Positions 1 through 6,194 of a stretch of DNA of 6,194 bases are shown piece after piece. The notes beneath the pieces are model-generated. The model saw only the letters and a list, made by a program, of their open reading frames with translations, had not been told where the DNA came from and did no database searches. The position numbers and the translations under genes are program-made. Location of the stretch: NCBI GenBank assembly GCA_016303085.1, contig JAEDMI010000148.1, positions 1 to 6,194 of the forward strand, written 5' to 3'. The stretch is from Acetatifactor sp. (lineage in GTDB: Bacteria; Bacillota; Clostridia; Lachnospirales; Lachnospiraceae). Numbering within the stretch: position 1 is the stretch's first letter; each line of letters begins with the position of its first letter.

Positions 1-790
1 TTGCACGGTCAGGTCTGAAGTTAAAGAAGATCACGGAATCACCATCCTTGATGGTCGCAACCGGCTTTCCGTCCTCAACCACTACCGTAGGCTTTACAAA
101 TTCATCCGTCTCGTCCTTATCGTAGGACGCCTGAATTCCGTCGGGACCGCTTACAGCTGTCTGTCCTTCGCCCTTTGTCAGCGCGTCATATGCAAGTTTC
201 ACTCTGTCATAGTTGTTATCTCTGTCCATTGCGTAGTAGCGTCCCATCACGGAAGCAATCTTACCTACGCCGATCTTCTTCATCTCTGCCTCTAAGTCCT
301 GTGCGTATCCCTTTCCACTTGCCGGAGGCGTATCACGTCCATCCAGGAAGCAATGAACATATACCTTGGAAAGTCCGTTTCTCTTAGCAAGCTCAAGAAG
401 ACCATAAAGGTGCGTATTGTGGCTGTGTACACCACCGTCAGAAAGAAGACCGAACATATGCAGTGCACTGTCATTCTTCTTGCAATTCTCTACAGCCTTC
501 AAAAGCGCAGGATTCTCAAAAAAGGTTCCATCCTGAATTTCCTTCGTGATTCTGGTAAGCTCCTGATAAACAATGCGGCCTGCTCCCATATTCAGATGTC
601 CCACTTCCGAATTTCCCATCTGTCCTTCCGGCAATCCAACCGCCATACCACTTGCATTACCCTTTACAAAAGGACACTCTGCCATCAACTTGTCCATGAC
701 AGGGGTCTTGGCTTCTGCCACGGCATTGTGCTCCTTCTTCTCATTCAATCCATATCCGTCCAAAATCATTAATACTGTGGGTTTCTTCAT
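1..790 (-). CDS. gpmI: 2,3-bisphosphoglycerate-independent phosphoglycerate mutase, N-terminal half (partial)
   Basis: This cytosolic glycolytic enzyme interconverts 3- and 2-phosphoglycerate and belongs to the alkaline phosphatase-like superfamily; family members normally bind two Mn2+ ions. I translated 263 codons from the ATG at 790 down to the window edge with no stop. Visible landmarks are LDGYG (Asp11, a metal ligand in the family), GNSEVGH at 60-65 with the phosphorylated Ser61, SDGGVHSH at 117-124 with His122, LDGRDTPP at 149-156, GRYYAMDRD at 183-191, and FRPDR at 258-262. These cover the N-terminal metal-binding part and the inserted transferase domain. The family is about 510 residues, so roughly the second half, with the remaining metal ligands, lies beyond the left edge. 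The start is supported by GAGGAG at 798-803, 7 nt upstream. The gene has its own promoter and a Rex-like operator. No defect is visible in the part seen. Confidence 0.97.
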   Translation of the reverse strand, partial: MKKPTVLMILDGYGLNEKKEHNAVAEAKTPVMDKLMAECPFVKGNASGMAVGLPEGQMGNSEVGHLNMGAGRIVYQELTRITKEIQDGTFFENPALLKAVENCKKNDSALHMFGLLSDGGVHSHNTHLYGLLELAKRNGLSKVYVHCFLDGRDTPPASGKGYAQDLEAEMKKIGVGKIASVMGRYYAMDRDNNYDRVKLAYDALTKGEGQTAVSGPDGIQASYDKDETDEFVKPTVVVEDGKPVATIKDGDSVIFFNFRPDRA

Positions 791-797
791 GTCAAGT

Positions 798-803
798 CTC
801 CTC
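798..803 (-). promoter_or_regulatory. Ribosome binding site of gpmI
   Basis: GAGGAG on the minus strand lies 7 nt before the gpmI ATG. It is a strong Shine-Dalgarno match and fixes the start codon. Confidence 0.9.
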
Positions 804-816
804 TTCTTTCTATTTC

Positions 817-835
817 ATAGCAGGTTTTCTGCTAT
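817..835 (-). other. Perfect 7-bp stem-loop in the gpmI 5' untranslated region
   Basis: On the minus strand ATAGCAG and CTGCTAT pair perfectly around the 5-nt loop AAAAC. The hairpin begins about 25 nt after the predicted transcription start and ends 13 nt before the ribosome binding site. It could stabilise the 5' end of the message or, as DNA, bind a regulator. It is not a terminator, since no U-run follows on the minus strand. Confidence 0.55.
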
Positions 836-852
836 TGTTATTTTAGTAACAA
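835..852. promoter_or_regulatory. Putative Rex operator
   Basis: The 18-bp site reads TTGTTATTTTAGTAACAA on the plus strand: TTGTTA and TAACAA separated by 6 bp. The Rex consensus in Firmicutes is TTGTTAANNNNTTAACAA. Both outer hexamers match exactly and only the two inner defined positions differ (12 of 14 match). The site lies about 6-25 nt downstream of the predicted gpmI transcription start, where a bound repressor would block polymerase. Rex binds DNA when NADH is low relative to NAD+, and glycolytic genes are recognised Rex targets in Clostridia. Rex control here is inferred from the site alone; no rex gene is in the window. Confidence 0.65.
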
Positions 853-866
853 TCTTTCCACAACGC

Positions 867-895
867 ATTATACACGTTTTCATCTGTATAAGCAA
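867..895 (-). promoter_or_regulatory. Sigma-70/SigA-type promoter of gpmI
   Basis: On the minus strand a -35 box TTGCTT (890-895) is followed after exactly 17 nt by a consensus -10 box TATAAT (867-872). Transcription would start near 857-861, leaving an untranslated leader of about 70 nt. The leader holds the Rex-like palindrome and a perfect hairpin. The promoter lies in the 130-nt gap after the upstream membrane-protein gene, so gpmI can be expressed independently of it. Confidence 0.85.
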
Positions 896-920
896 GAAAT
901 TTACAGGAAATTACAACATA

Positions 921-2414
921 TTATTTTTTCCAAAAAACGACCAGATCCCTGGCCTTTTCCAATATCTCCGGTTGATGCGTTGCAATGGAATAATCATAGT
1001 CAACAAAATATAGTAAAAAGCAAATGACAAATGTATATGCAGCAAGCATTGTCAGCCAAAAGGAAACCTTTGCAGGATCCTTTGCATGCCAATACAGTCC
1101 GCAGGTTCCAAACATAACGAGAAAGCCCAGCAGAAAATTGAAATCCAGCGAATACCGCCTGAACATGATCGGAGCCCATGTCACATGATAAAAGGTTATT
1201 ATCACAACAGCAAGCATGATCGTTGCTACTAATCCCTTAACCATAGAATCTCCTCTTTTACGATCCCCGGCTAATCCTATGCTCCTCAAGCCGATAAAAA
1301 GAATCGGGAATAAAACAAAGCATCCGTCATGGTGAATGAACGGGAAAGACTCACTAATCGCCTCATAGGAAAAAAAATGGAACCAGAGCCCGGTTATACA
1401 TTCATTTAATTTGAATTTATTACCACTGTAAGCATGCTGATCCACCGTTGTCAGCTGATAGCTTTGCCCAAATTCAAAGGGATTATCAAATCTTGCATAA
1501 TTATAAAGCATTAATAACACGGCTACTACCACAAACGGTATGCAGAACGGCAGAAATACCTTAATAAATTCTTTCATCCTTCCACAATTTTTATAGAAAA
1601 AGAGCAAGAGGGGAATTAACACAATGCAGTACAAACCAATCGTCGGTCTGCAGCCAAATGTCAGTGCACTGAAAAGTGCCCCCAGAACCGCATGAATCAC
1701 TGTTGTTTTTCTGCTTACGTCCGTCACGAATGCACGATAGCAGAAATAGAATCCCCATACTGCCATACAGATCCCGCTTGCATTCGCCGTACAGTATAAA
1801 GCCGGATACTTAACAGCGTACCACACTGCGATCCATGAAGTGGCTACACCAACAGACAGGAAGCCGGATAATGGAATTCCCTGACACATCCTTTTGGAAA
1901 TCTCATAAAATACCGCAAACATTCCTATGATACTGAACATGACAAAGATTTGTGTGGCCTGATAGGAAAATAAAGAAATCCCCAGTATTTTGAGAGGAAC
2001 AAACAAAAGAAATACCGGCACTACCCCGAAATACATATAATAGTGACCATTGTAAAATGCATGATCCCAGTAAAAAGGAACATTGTCTTCGCTTCTTTTT
2101 ACAGAATCATAAGGATTCTCCATTGCTGCCAGCTCGGGGGAAACCTCCAAATCCAAATAGAAATGTCCGTCAAGCACTGCTTCTGTCATCGCTTCATACT
2201 GAAATTGATAATCAGGTCCTTTATCGCTCCACCAATCGCTGATTTTCATAGTCGAAAACGCCACAAAGCAGGTAGCATAAATAACAAAAACACAGATCAG
2301 CTTGTGCGCTCTTACAAGCTTATCCATTCGAATCCTGTGCAGACTTGATTTTGGTCTGACTATATAGAAAAACACTCCTATCAGAAAAAATAAGATGATC
2401 CTTTGCCTATTCAT
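921..2414 (-). CDS. Polytopic membrane protein, GT-C glycosyltransferase-like (paralogue of the gene at 4664-5881)
   Basis: This 497-residue integral membrane protein has about 12 hydrophobic segments, the first two at about 5-20 and 38-54. The 60-130 region is a long polar loop, probably extracytoplasmic, with LDGHFYLDL (81-89) and YNGHYYMYF (121-129). Other landmarks are GCRPTIG (254-260), YNYARFDNPFEFG (304-316) and FRRYSLDF (418-425). Each has a counterpart in the 405-residue protein two genes upstream: GRLDL, YNGKYYCSF, GCRPMQ, NYLRFGNIVEFG and NRYTNDI. A big first extracytoplasmic loop with acidic residues, followed by many membrane spans, is typical of GT-C enzymes using polyprenyl-phosphate sugars. 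That role is inferred; donor and acceptor are unknown. The ATG overlaps the end of the preceding gene by 8 nt (ATGAATAG) and has GGGAG 7 nt upstream, suggesting translational coupling. Met30 (ATG at 2327), with AGGA 5 nt upstream, is an alternative start that removes the first hydrophobic segment. No terminator follows the stop. Confidence 0.85.
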   Translation of the reverse strand: MNRQRIILFFLIGVFFYIVRPKSSLHRIRMDKLVRAHKLICVFVIYATCFVAFSTMKISDWWSDKGPDYQFQYEAMTEAVLDGHFYLDLEVSPELAAMENPYDSVKRSEDNVPFYWDHAFYNGHYYMYFGVVPVFLLFVPLKILGISLFSYQATQIFVMFSIIGMFAVFYEISKRMCQGIPLSGFLSVGVATSWIAVWYAVKYPALYCTANASGICMAVWGFYFCYRAFVTDVSRKTTVIHAVLGALFSALTFGCRPTIGLYCIVLIPLLLFFYKNCGRMKEFIKVFLPFCIPFVVVAVLLMLYNYARFDNPFEFGQSYQLTTVDQHAYSGNKFKLNECITGLWFHFFSYEAISESFPFIHHDGCFVLFPILFIGLRSIGLAGDRKRGDSMVKGLVATIMLAVVIITFYHVTWAPIMFRRYSLDFNFLLGFLVMFGTCGLYWHAKDPAKVSFWLTMLAAYTFVICFLLYFVDYDYSIATHQPEILEKARDLVVFWKK

Positions 2415-4623
2415 AACGTTTCTCCCGCCAAGCCCATATCAATCCGATTAACGCAAACAGAGAGAGTATTTCACAGATTCTCCAATACAGTGGCTCCTTA
2501 TAGGAAACATGTATCGTTCCGTCAAACCCTTCCGGAAGTTCCACGCGGATCCGATTGTTATTATCACTTCTTATGAGCTTATAATCATCCCCTGTATCAT
2601 CAACCGCAACATATCCCGGATAATAGAAGGTAGGAATCTCAATATATGCATCCTTTTGATCTGCCCTGCACACAACATCCGTGTTCAAATAATTTTTCTT
2701 TGTTTCAAGTACTTCCACCCCGTTCCCGGTAACCTCTCTGTCCACGTTCGTAAGATCCACGGAAGAATTTTTATATAAATATTCACCCGTTATTACAGCC
2801 GTTGTATCCAGACTTGATGCACAATACTTATTCTGGCATTCTCCGCTATACAGAATCTGATACTGATAATTCATCCCCTGATAGATTGCCAACACTGATA
2901 TAATTATCAATAAAACAGAAATGTAACTGTTTTGTTTTTCTTCCTTAAGCCCCATCGTTGCAAAAAGAGCGGCAAGTGAAAAGAATAGACCTGTCATTCC
3001 CAAAAAGCGGTACGAAAATTGAATTTTTGACAAGACATTTGCAAAAAACGGAAGGTATTCTTTCACAAAATCATAGGGAAACAGATTTGTTGCCATACAG
3101 GCCGATAGAATGCCAAACGCAAGCAGGGTCGTGGTAGCTTTCGGCTTTTCTATTTTTTTGTTCCATAAAAGGAACAGTATCAGAGCGGCACTTGCCCATA
3201 ATGCAAATCCCACAGTTAGCGTACATTTATATGCCAGTGACACGTTTTCACCGAATGTAAAATAATAGGCCTGCGAAGCCGATGTAGCAAAAAGCTCTGT
3301 AACACTCAACCCCCATGTCCGGAAATCATTCCGCATTTCTGACATCCCGGAAATAACAAGATTTTCACCGAAAAATTGAAAGAACGGAACCAGAAACCAC
3401 AAATTCACCAAAGCAGTGGCAATCACTATCTTGGCAAGGTAAATAAATGTCTTTTTCTGTAGCACCTTCCGAATCATGATAATGCAAAGTAAAACAATAA
3501 AAAATGCCGATATCTCACAGGTCAGTATATGTGTCTGCAGCATCCCCGTAAATCCGATCACCGGCGCAATCAGCTTTTTCCCGTACTCCTTTTGCGATAC
3601 ATCCTCACCAAAGGCATACCAGAAGCCAAGGACAACAAGCGGAAGAAAAATCATAACTCCGAATTCTCCCACTGCCGCTCTGACATAGATACATGCCAAC
3701 CGATATAACCCTGTACAATACAAGAGTGATGCAAATAATGCTTTGTAGTTATCCTTGCATATTTTCCGGAAGGAATAAAACGATACGATTGCTGTTGCTA
3801 AATTGACTGTTACGAGAAATGTCTTCCAAGTCGTCTGTACGGTAAACCCGCATATCCGCATCAGCGCCGGAAAAATCAGGAGCAAATCTCCATACATTAC
3901 CGATACCGCATACCCCCAGCCATTATTCCACGTGGGCTGTATCCGGACGGGAAATGTACCGGACAAAAGTCCGTCCTTTAATCCTTCAATCCGGTTCATG
4001 TGGAACATAGCATCATGCCCCATCAATAAATATCGTGTAAAAATTCCAAGAGAACATATAAAGGTAATTCCAATGATTCCGCAAATAATGACAGAATATT
4101 TCTGTAATTGATTGCGGAACATGATTGCAAATAAAACAAGATCCAGAAAACCTATTTTGGCAAGCGCACAGACAATCAGATACAGTCCGGAATTCCATGC
4201 CGTTTTGATCCGGATTTGATCAACTGCCAATTCTCCCCCATCAGACCTGACCGCCACGCCAAATCCATCCGTTTTATCATTAATCCATACCTGAAAAGAG
4301 GTTTCCGTCTTTTCCTTGACAAGTGTTGCTCTATCACACCAAATACTTTGATTATTCCGTGTTTGTCCAAACACCTCTGCTATGCCGCCATCTGCAGCCC
4401 TATACCTCAAAGAAATATCATAGATGCCTCTGTCAAGAGTAATTCCCTCGGTACAAAAATCCTCCGTTGCTCCGGCAAAAGAAATATCTACCGTTTCCCC
4501 CGTTAGCGTCATCCACGCATAACCGGCTATAAAAATAAGTTCTGCGAGACAAATAAGCAGCACTCTGTACTTCAATGTCTTTTCCTTCAACCATTTCCAA
4601 ACGACATACAAATCAATTCCCAT
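2407..4623 (-). CDS. YfhO-like / PTPS-related large membrane protein with extracytoplasmic domains at both ends
   Basis: This 738-residue protein has one membrane span (about 21-41), a polar, beta-rich stretch (about 43-143), a core of about 12 spans (145-583), a second polar stretch (about 585-711) and a last span (about 713-731) with a short basic tail. The core has GHDAMFHMNRIEGL (202-215) leading to SGTFPVRI (221-228), RAAVGEFG (315-322), LQTHILT (362-368) and IQFSYRFLG (534-542). I recognise this pattern from membrane proteins annotated as '6-pyruvoyl-tetrahydropterin synthase-related' (PF10131) or YfhO-like. The pterin name is misleading, as no pterin chemistry is expected. The C-terminal domain contains FYYPGYVAVDD (666-676), like the YfhO tail. 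Some YfhO family members take part in glycosylating surface polymers; the substrate here is unknown. I chose ATG 4623 because GGGGA lies 5 nt upstream; GTG at 4635 would add four residues with poorer support. The gene sits between two related GT-C-like genes and overlaps the next by 8 nt. Confidence 0.85.
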   Translation of the reverse strand: MGIDLYVVWKWLKEKTLKYRVLLICLAELIFIAGYAWMTLTGETVDISFAGATEDFCTEGITLDRGIYDISLRYRAADGGIAEVFGQTRNNQSIWCDRATLVKEKTETSFQVWINDKTDGFGVAVRSDGGELAVDQIRIKTAWNSGLYLIVCALAKIGFLDLVLFAIMFRNQLQKYSVIICGIIGITFICSLGIFTRYLLMGHDAMFHMNRIEGLKDGLLSGTFPVRIQPTWNNGWGYAVSVMYGDLLLIFPALMRICGFTVQTTWKTFLVTVNLATAIVSFYSFRKICKDNYKALFASLLYCTGLYRLACIYVRAAVGEFGVMIFLPLVVLGFWYAFGEDVSQKEYGKKLIAPVIGFTGMLQTHILTCEISAFFIVLLCIIMIRKVLQKKTFIYLAKIVIATALVNLWFLVPFFQFFGENLVISGMSEMRNDFRTWGLSVTELFATSASQAYYFTFGENVSLAYKCTLTVGFALWASAALILFLLWNKKIEKPKATTTLLAFGILSACMATNLFPYDFVKEYLPFFANVLSKIQFSYRFLGMTGLFFSLAALFATMGLKEEKQNSYISVLLIIISVLAIYQGMNYQYQILYSGECQNKYCASSLDTTAVITGEYLYKNSSVDLTNVDREVTGNGVEVLETKKNYLNTDVVCRADQKDAYIEIPTFYYPGYVAVDDTGDDYKLIRSDNNNRIRVELPEGFDGTIHVSYKEPLYWRICEILSLFALIGLIWAWREKRYE
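2422..2426 (-). promoter_or_regulatory. Ribosome binding site supporting the start at 2414
   Basis: GGGAG on the minus strand lies 7 nt before the ATG at 2414, inside the last codons of the preceding gene. It favours the long 497-residue form over initiation at Met30, although Met30 also has an acceptable AGGA. Confidence 0.65.
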
Positions 4624-4628
4624 TTTTA

Positions 4629-4633
4629 TCCCC
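4629..4633 (-). promoter_or_regulatory. Ribosome binding site deciding the start at 4623
   Basis: GGGGA on the minus strand lies 5 nt before the ATG at 4623. It would overlap the first codons if the in-frame GTG at 4635 were used, so it favours the ATG. Confidence 0.65.
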
Positions 4634-4663
4634 ACATGGTGTTCTCATGCTCTTTCATAAGCC

Positions 4664-5881
4664 TCAGCCCAGTCCGTTATACACAATAATGGTTCCAACC
4701 ACATTAAATAGTATTCCCCAAATCGCAAAGGGGACCTGCCATTTGACCAATCTGCTGTGCTTTGCCACTACCAAAGCAAGACAAACAAACAGCCACGGCA
4801 GGATATCATTTGTATAGCGATTTCCAAAATGCCACCCGCCCATGGTTGCATGCATCATGGTCACAATCAGATAAACCACCGATAGTAATACTGTTATTCC
4901 CCCAAGTAAAGCAGCTTCTTTTTCTTTTTTTATACAAACAAATATGATCCCTAAAACGGTAAACAGTATCGCCGGATTTACCCACAGAAAATTCAGATTC
5001 CCAAAATGATCTATCATCATCCGTCCTTCTTCCGTAAAGTCAGGAAGATTCATCAGCATCCCAAAATTGCCGGCAATGTAATCGGTTGAAAACTGCTTAT
5101 GCTCATACACAAATTCCGGCAGATAATTATGTCCGAATTCTACAATGTTACCAAATCTCAGATAATTTAGTACCATATAAGAAATGGCGACGCCAAGTGC
5201 CGGAAGCCCCCAATAGGCTTTATTCAGGATAAGCATATACCATTTTTCTTCCGGATGCTTTTCTCTCTCCTTATGATATAAAATCAATAACAAAACAGGA
5301 ACAAAAAACGCCTGCATCGGTCTGCATCCCACACCGCAGCTCCAGAGAAACAGGGATAAACTGCCCTTTCCTTTTAGGGCATAGTAAATTGCAGCAGCAG
5401 CCAGACTATAACTTAATGTCTGTGCAAAAAACCAGACATATGGAACAAAGATCACAAATGCCATATTTGTACAAATAGAAAAAAACAATGCGCTCAATGC
5501 TGCTGCACCCGGTGAAAGCTTCAGCGCTATCGCAATCTTATAAAGAAAAATAACTGCCATAACATCAAATAAAAGCAAAACCAGTCCATCCGGTGTATTA
5601 CTTCCCAAAATCAAAGTTAACGGGAATAATACATAAGAGGGAAACGGCGGAAAGCTGCAATAATACTTCCCATTGTATTCTGCAATTTCCAGCCAGCTGT
5701 AATTCTCGCCAAGATCAAGTCTTCCCTGTCTCCACGAATCAGCCTGTAATGCATAAGTATTAAACGTGTTGTGTTCCCATAGGTATTGACCGGTCAACAC
5801 CTGCAGTACCAACAAATAGCATAGCAGGGACACCACTGTTAATAATCCATATTCCAAATATTCCCGTCTTTCTTTGTTCAT
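4664..5881 (-). CDS. Polytopic membrane protein, GT-C glycosyltransferase-like
   Basis: This 405-residue integral membrane protein has about 10-11 hydrophobic segments, the first at about 11-31. The loop after it, probably extracytoplasmic, carries LQADSWRQGRLDL (45-57) and YNGKYYCSFPPFPSY (69-83); Asp48 or Asp56 are candidates for the acidic catalytic residue that GT-C enzymes carry in this loop. Later landmarks are GCRPMQ (185-190), NYLRFGNIVEFGHNY (239-253) and GGWHFGNRYTND (348-359). The last two recur in bacterial membrane proteins related to dolichyl-phosphate-mannose mannosyltransferases, and in the paralogue at 921-2414. Transfer of a lipid-linked sugar on the outer membrane face is inferred, not shown. 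I start at ATG 5881, with CGGA about 7 nt upstream. The frame stays open to a TTG at 5953, but those 24 extra residues are polar and overlap the CDF gene. The gene begins 46 nt after the CDF stop and ends 40 nt before the next start. Confidence 0.85.
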   Translation of the reverse strand: MNKERREYLEYGLLTVVSLLCYLLVLQVLTGQYLWEHNTFNTYALQADSWRQGRLDLGENYSWLEIAEYNGKYYCSFPPFPSYVLFPLTLILGSNTPDGLVLLLFDVMAVIFLYKIAIALKLSPGAAALSALFFSICTNMAFVIFVPYVWFFAQTLSYSLAAAAIYYALKGKGSLSLFLWSCGVGCRPMQAFFVPVLLLILYHKEREKHPEEKWYMLILNKAYWGLPALGVAISYMVLNYLRFGNIVEFGHNYLPEFVYEHKQFSTDYIAGNFGMLMNLPDFTEEGRMMIDHFGNLNFLWVNPAILFTVLGIIFVCIKKEKEAALLGGITVLLSVVYLIVTMMHATMGGWHFGNRYTNDILPWLFVCLALVVAKHSRLVKWQVPFAIWGILFNVVGTIIVYNGLG

Positions 5882-5927
5882 ATAAATTTCCGATCTACAA
5901 TTTTTTCCATTAGTGTTCGTCTTTTTT
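5882..5927 (-). other. 46-nt gap before the membrane-protein block, with no recognisable promoter or terminator
   Basis: The gap is A/T-rich on the minus strand. I find no hairpin with a U-run to end the CDF transcript and no convincing -35/-10 pair here or in the last CDF codons. The three-gene block may therefore be read through from the CDF gene, or use a weak or atypical promoter. Confidence 0.4.
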
Positions 5928-6194
5928 TCAGCAATATGCCTTATCCACCTCAATCACCGCATAGTAATTCTTATCTATTTCGGTAATTTTCCCCTGGATA
6001 TAGCTTACGACCTCTGCATCCGTCATCTGATAATCAAACGGTACCGCCACATCGAAAATCAGGTTGGTATGGGTCGGGCCCTGCACGATTCTGAAGTCGT
6101 GGAAGGTAACTTCTCCCTCCATCCCGCCGATAACGTTCGCCACCATTTGCTTCATTTCATTCGTCTTCTCATCATCTACACATATGGGATCCAT
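5928..6194 (-). CDS. Cation diffusion facilitator (CDF) metal transporter, C-terminal cytosolic domain (partial)
   Basis: CDF transporters export divalent metals such as Zn2+, Mn2+, Fe2+ or Co2+ in exchange for protons. The 88 visible residues match the cytosolic dimerisation domain that follows the sixth membrane span. They begin with MDPICVDDEKTNEM (1-14), the linker helix that aligns with LMDRALPDEERQEI of Escherichia coli YiiP. FHDFR (31-35) and GPTHTNLIFDV (39-49) follow, corresponding to HDLR and SGPTRFIQIHL in YiiP, and the domain ends with VIEVDKAYC (80-88), near the YiiP VIIHQDP segment. His32 matches a YiiP zinc ligand position. The ATG at the window edge is an internal methionine, not the start, because the membrane part (about 200 residues or more) must lie to the right. 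Metal specificity cannot be told from this part. Confidence 0.9.
   Translation of the reverse strand: MDPICVDDEKTNEMKQMVANVIGGMEGEVTFHDFRIVQGPTHTNLIFDVAVPFDYQMTDAEVVSYIQGKITEIDKNYYAVIEVDKAYC

Noticed and set aside
817..835. Hairpin at 817-835 as a transcription terminator
   Set aside because: It lies downstream of the gpmI promoter on the gpmI transcript and has no run of U after it in that direction. On the plus strand the following TTGTTATTTTAG is not a clean U-tract, and no plus-strand gene precedes it.
881..910. Weak inverted repeat CTGTA...TACAG around 885-905 as a terminator for the membrane block
   Set aside because: It has only 5 bp of stem around a 13-nt loop, is poor in G-C pairs, lacks a U-run and overlaps the gpmI -35 box.
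353..1013. Plus-strand open frames at 353-772 and 573-1013
   Set aside because: The first lies wholly, and the second mostly, antisense to gpmI, which is unmistakable on the minus strand. Their products show no recognisable family features, and the second runs across the gpmI promoter.
5882..5953. Upstream TTG start at 5953 for the GT-C-like gene
   Set aside because: It would add 24 polar residues, overlap the end of the CDF gene and need a rare start codon. The ATG at 5881 sits just before the first membrane span and has CGGA at a suitable distance.
6192..6194. ATG at the right edge as the start of a small 88-residue gene
   Set aside because: The residues match the C-terminal domain of a CDF transporter, beginning exactly at the linker helix after the last membrane span, so this methionine is internal to a longer gene.

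Overview
All five recognisable genes lie on the minus strand, so the window reads right to left. It looks like the chromosome of a low-to-mid GC Clostridia-type Firmicute. Lachnospiraceae is my best guess, from the style of the proteins, the purine-rich ribosome binding sites and a Rex-type operator. I cannot name the species. I see no RNA genes, insertion sequences, CRISPR arrays or integration sites.

Layout in transcription order: (1) the C-terminal cytosolic domain of a cation diffusion facilitator (CDF) metal transporter, cut by the right edge (5928-6194); (2) a 405-residue multi-spanning membrane protein resembling GT-C glycosyltransferases (4664-5881); (3) a 738-residue membrane protein of the YfhO / '6-pyruvoyl-tetrahydropterin synthase-related' type, with extracytoplasmic domains at both ends (2407-4623); (4) a 497-residue membrane protein that shares motifs with gene 2 (921-2414); (5) the N-terminal half of gpmI, cofactor-independent phosphoglycerate mutase, cut by the left edge (1-790).

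Genes 2-4 are closely packed (a 40-nt gap, then an 8-nt overlap) and probably form one operon. Their likely job is to move sugars or other polyprenyl-linked groups onto a cell-surface polymer on the outer face of the membrane. That is inferred from family resemblance; acceptor and donor are unknown. Hand-counted sample lines are markedly more AT-rich in this block than in the flanking CDF and gpmI genes, which would fit an accessory insertion between two housekeeping genes.

gpmI has its own well-formed promoter (TTGCTT, 17 nt, TATAAT). An 18-bp palindrome just downstream of the -10 box matches the operator of the NADH-sensing repressor Rex at 12 of 14 defined positions, suggesting redox control of lower glycolysis. 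A second, perfect hairpin lies between this operator and the gpmI ribosome binding site. I recognise no clearly novel system; the Rex-like site and the paired GT-C-like genes around a YfhO-like protein deserve the closest look.
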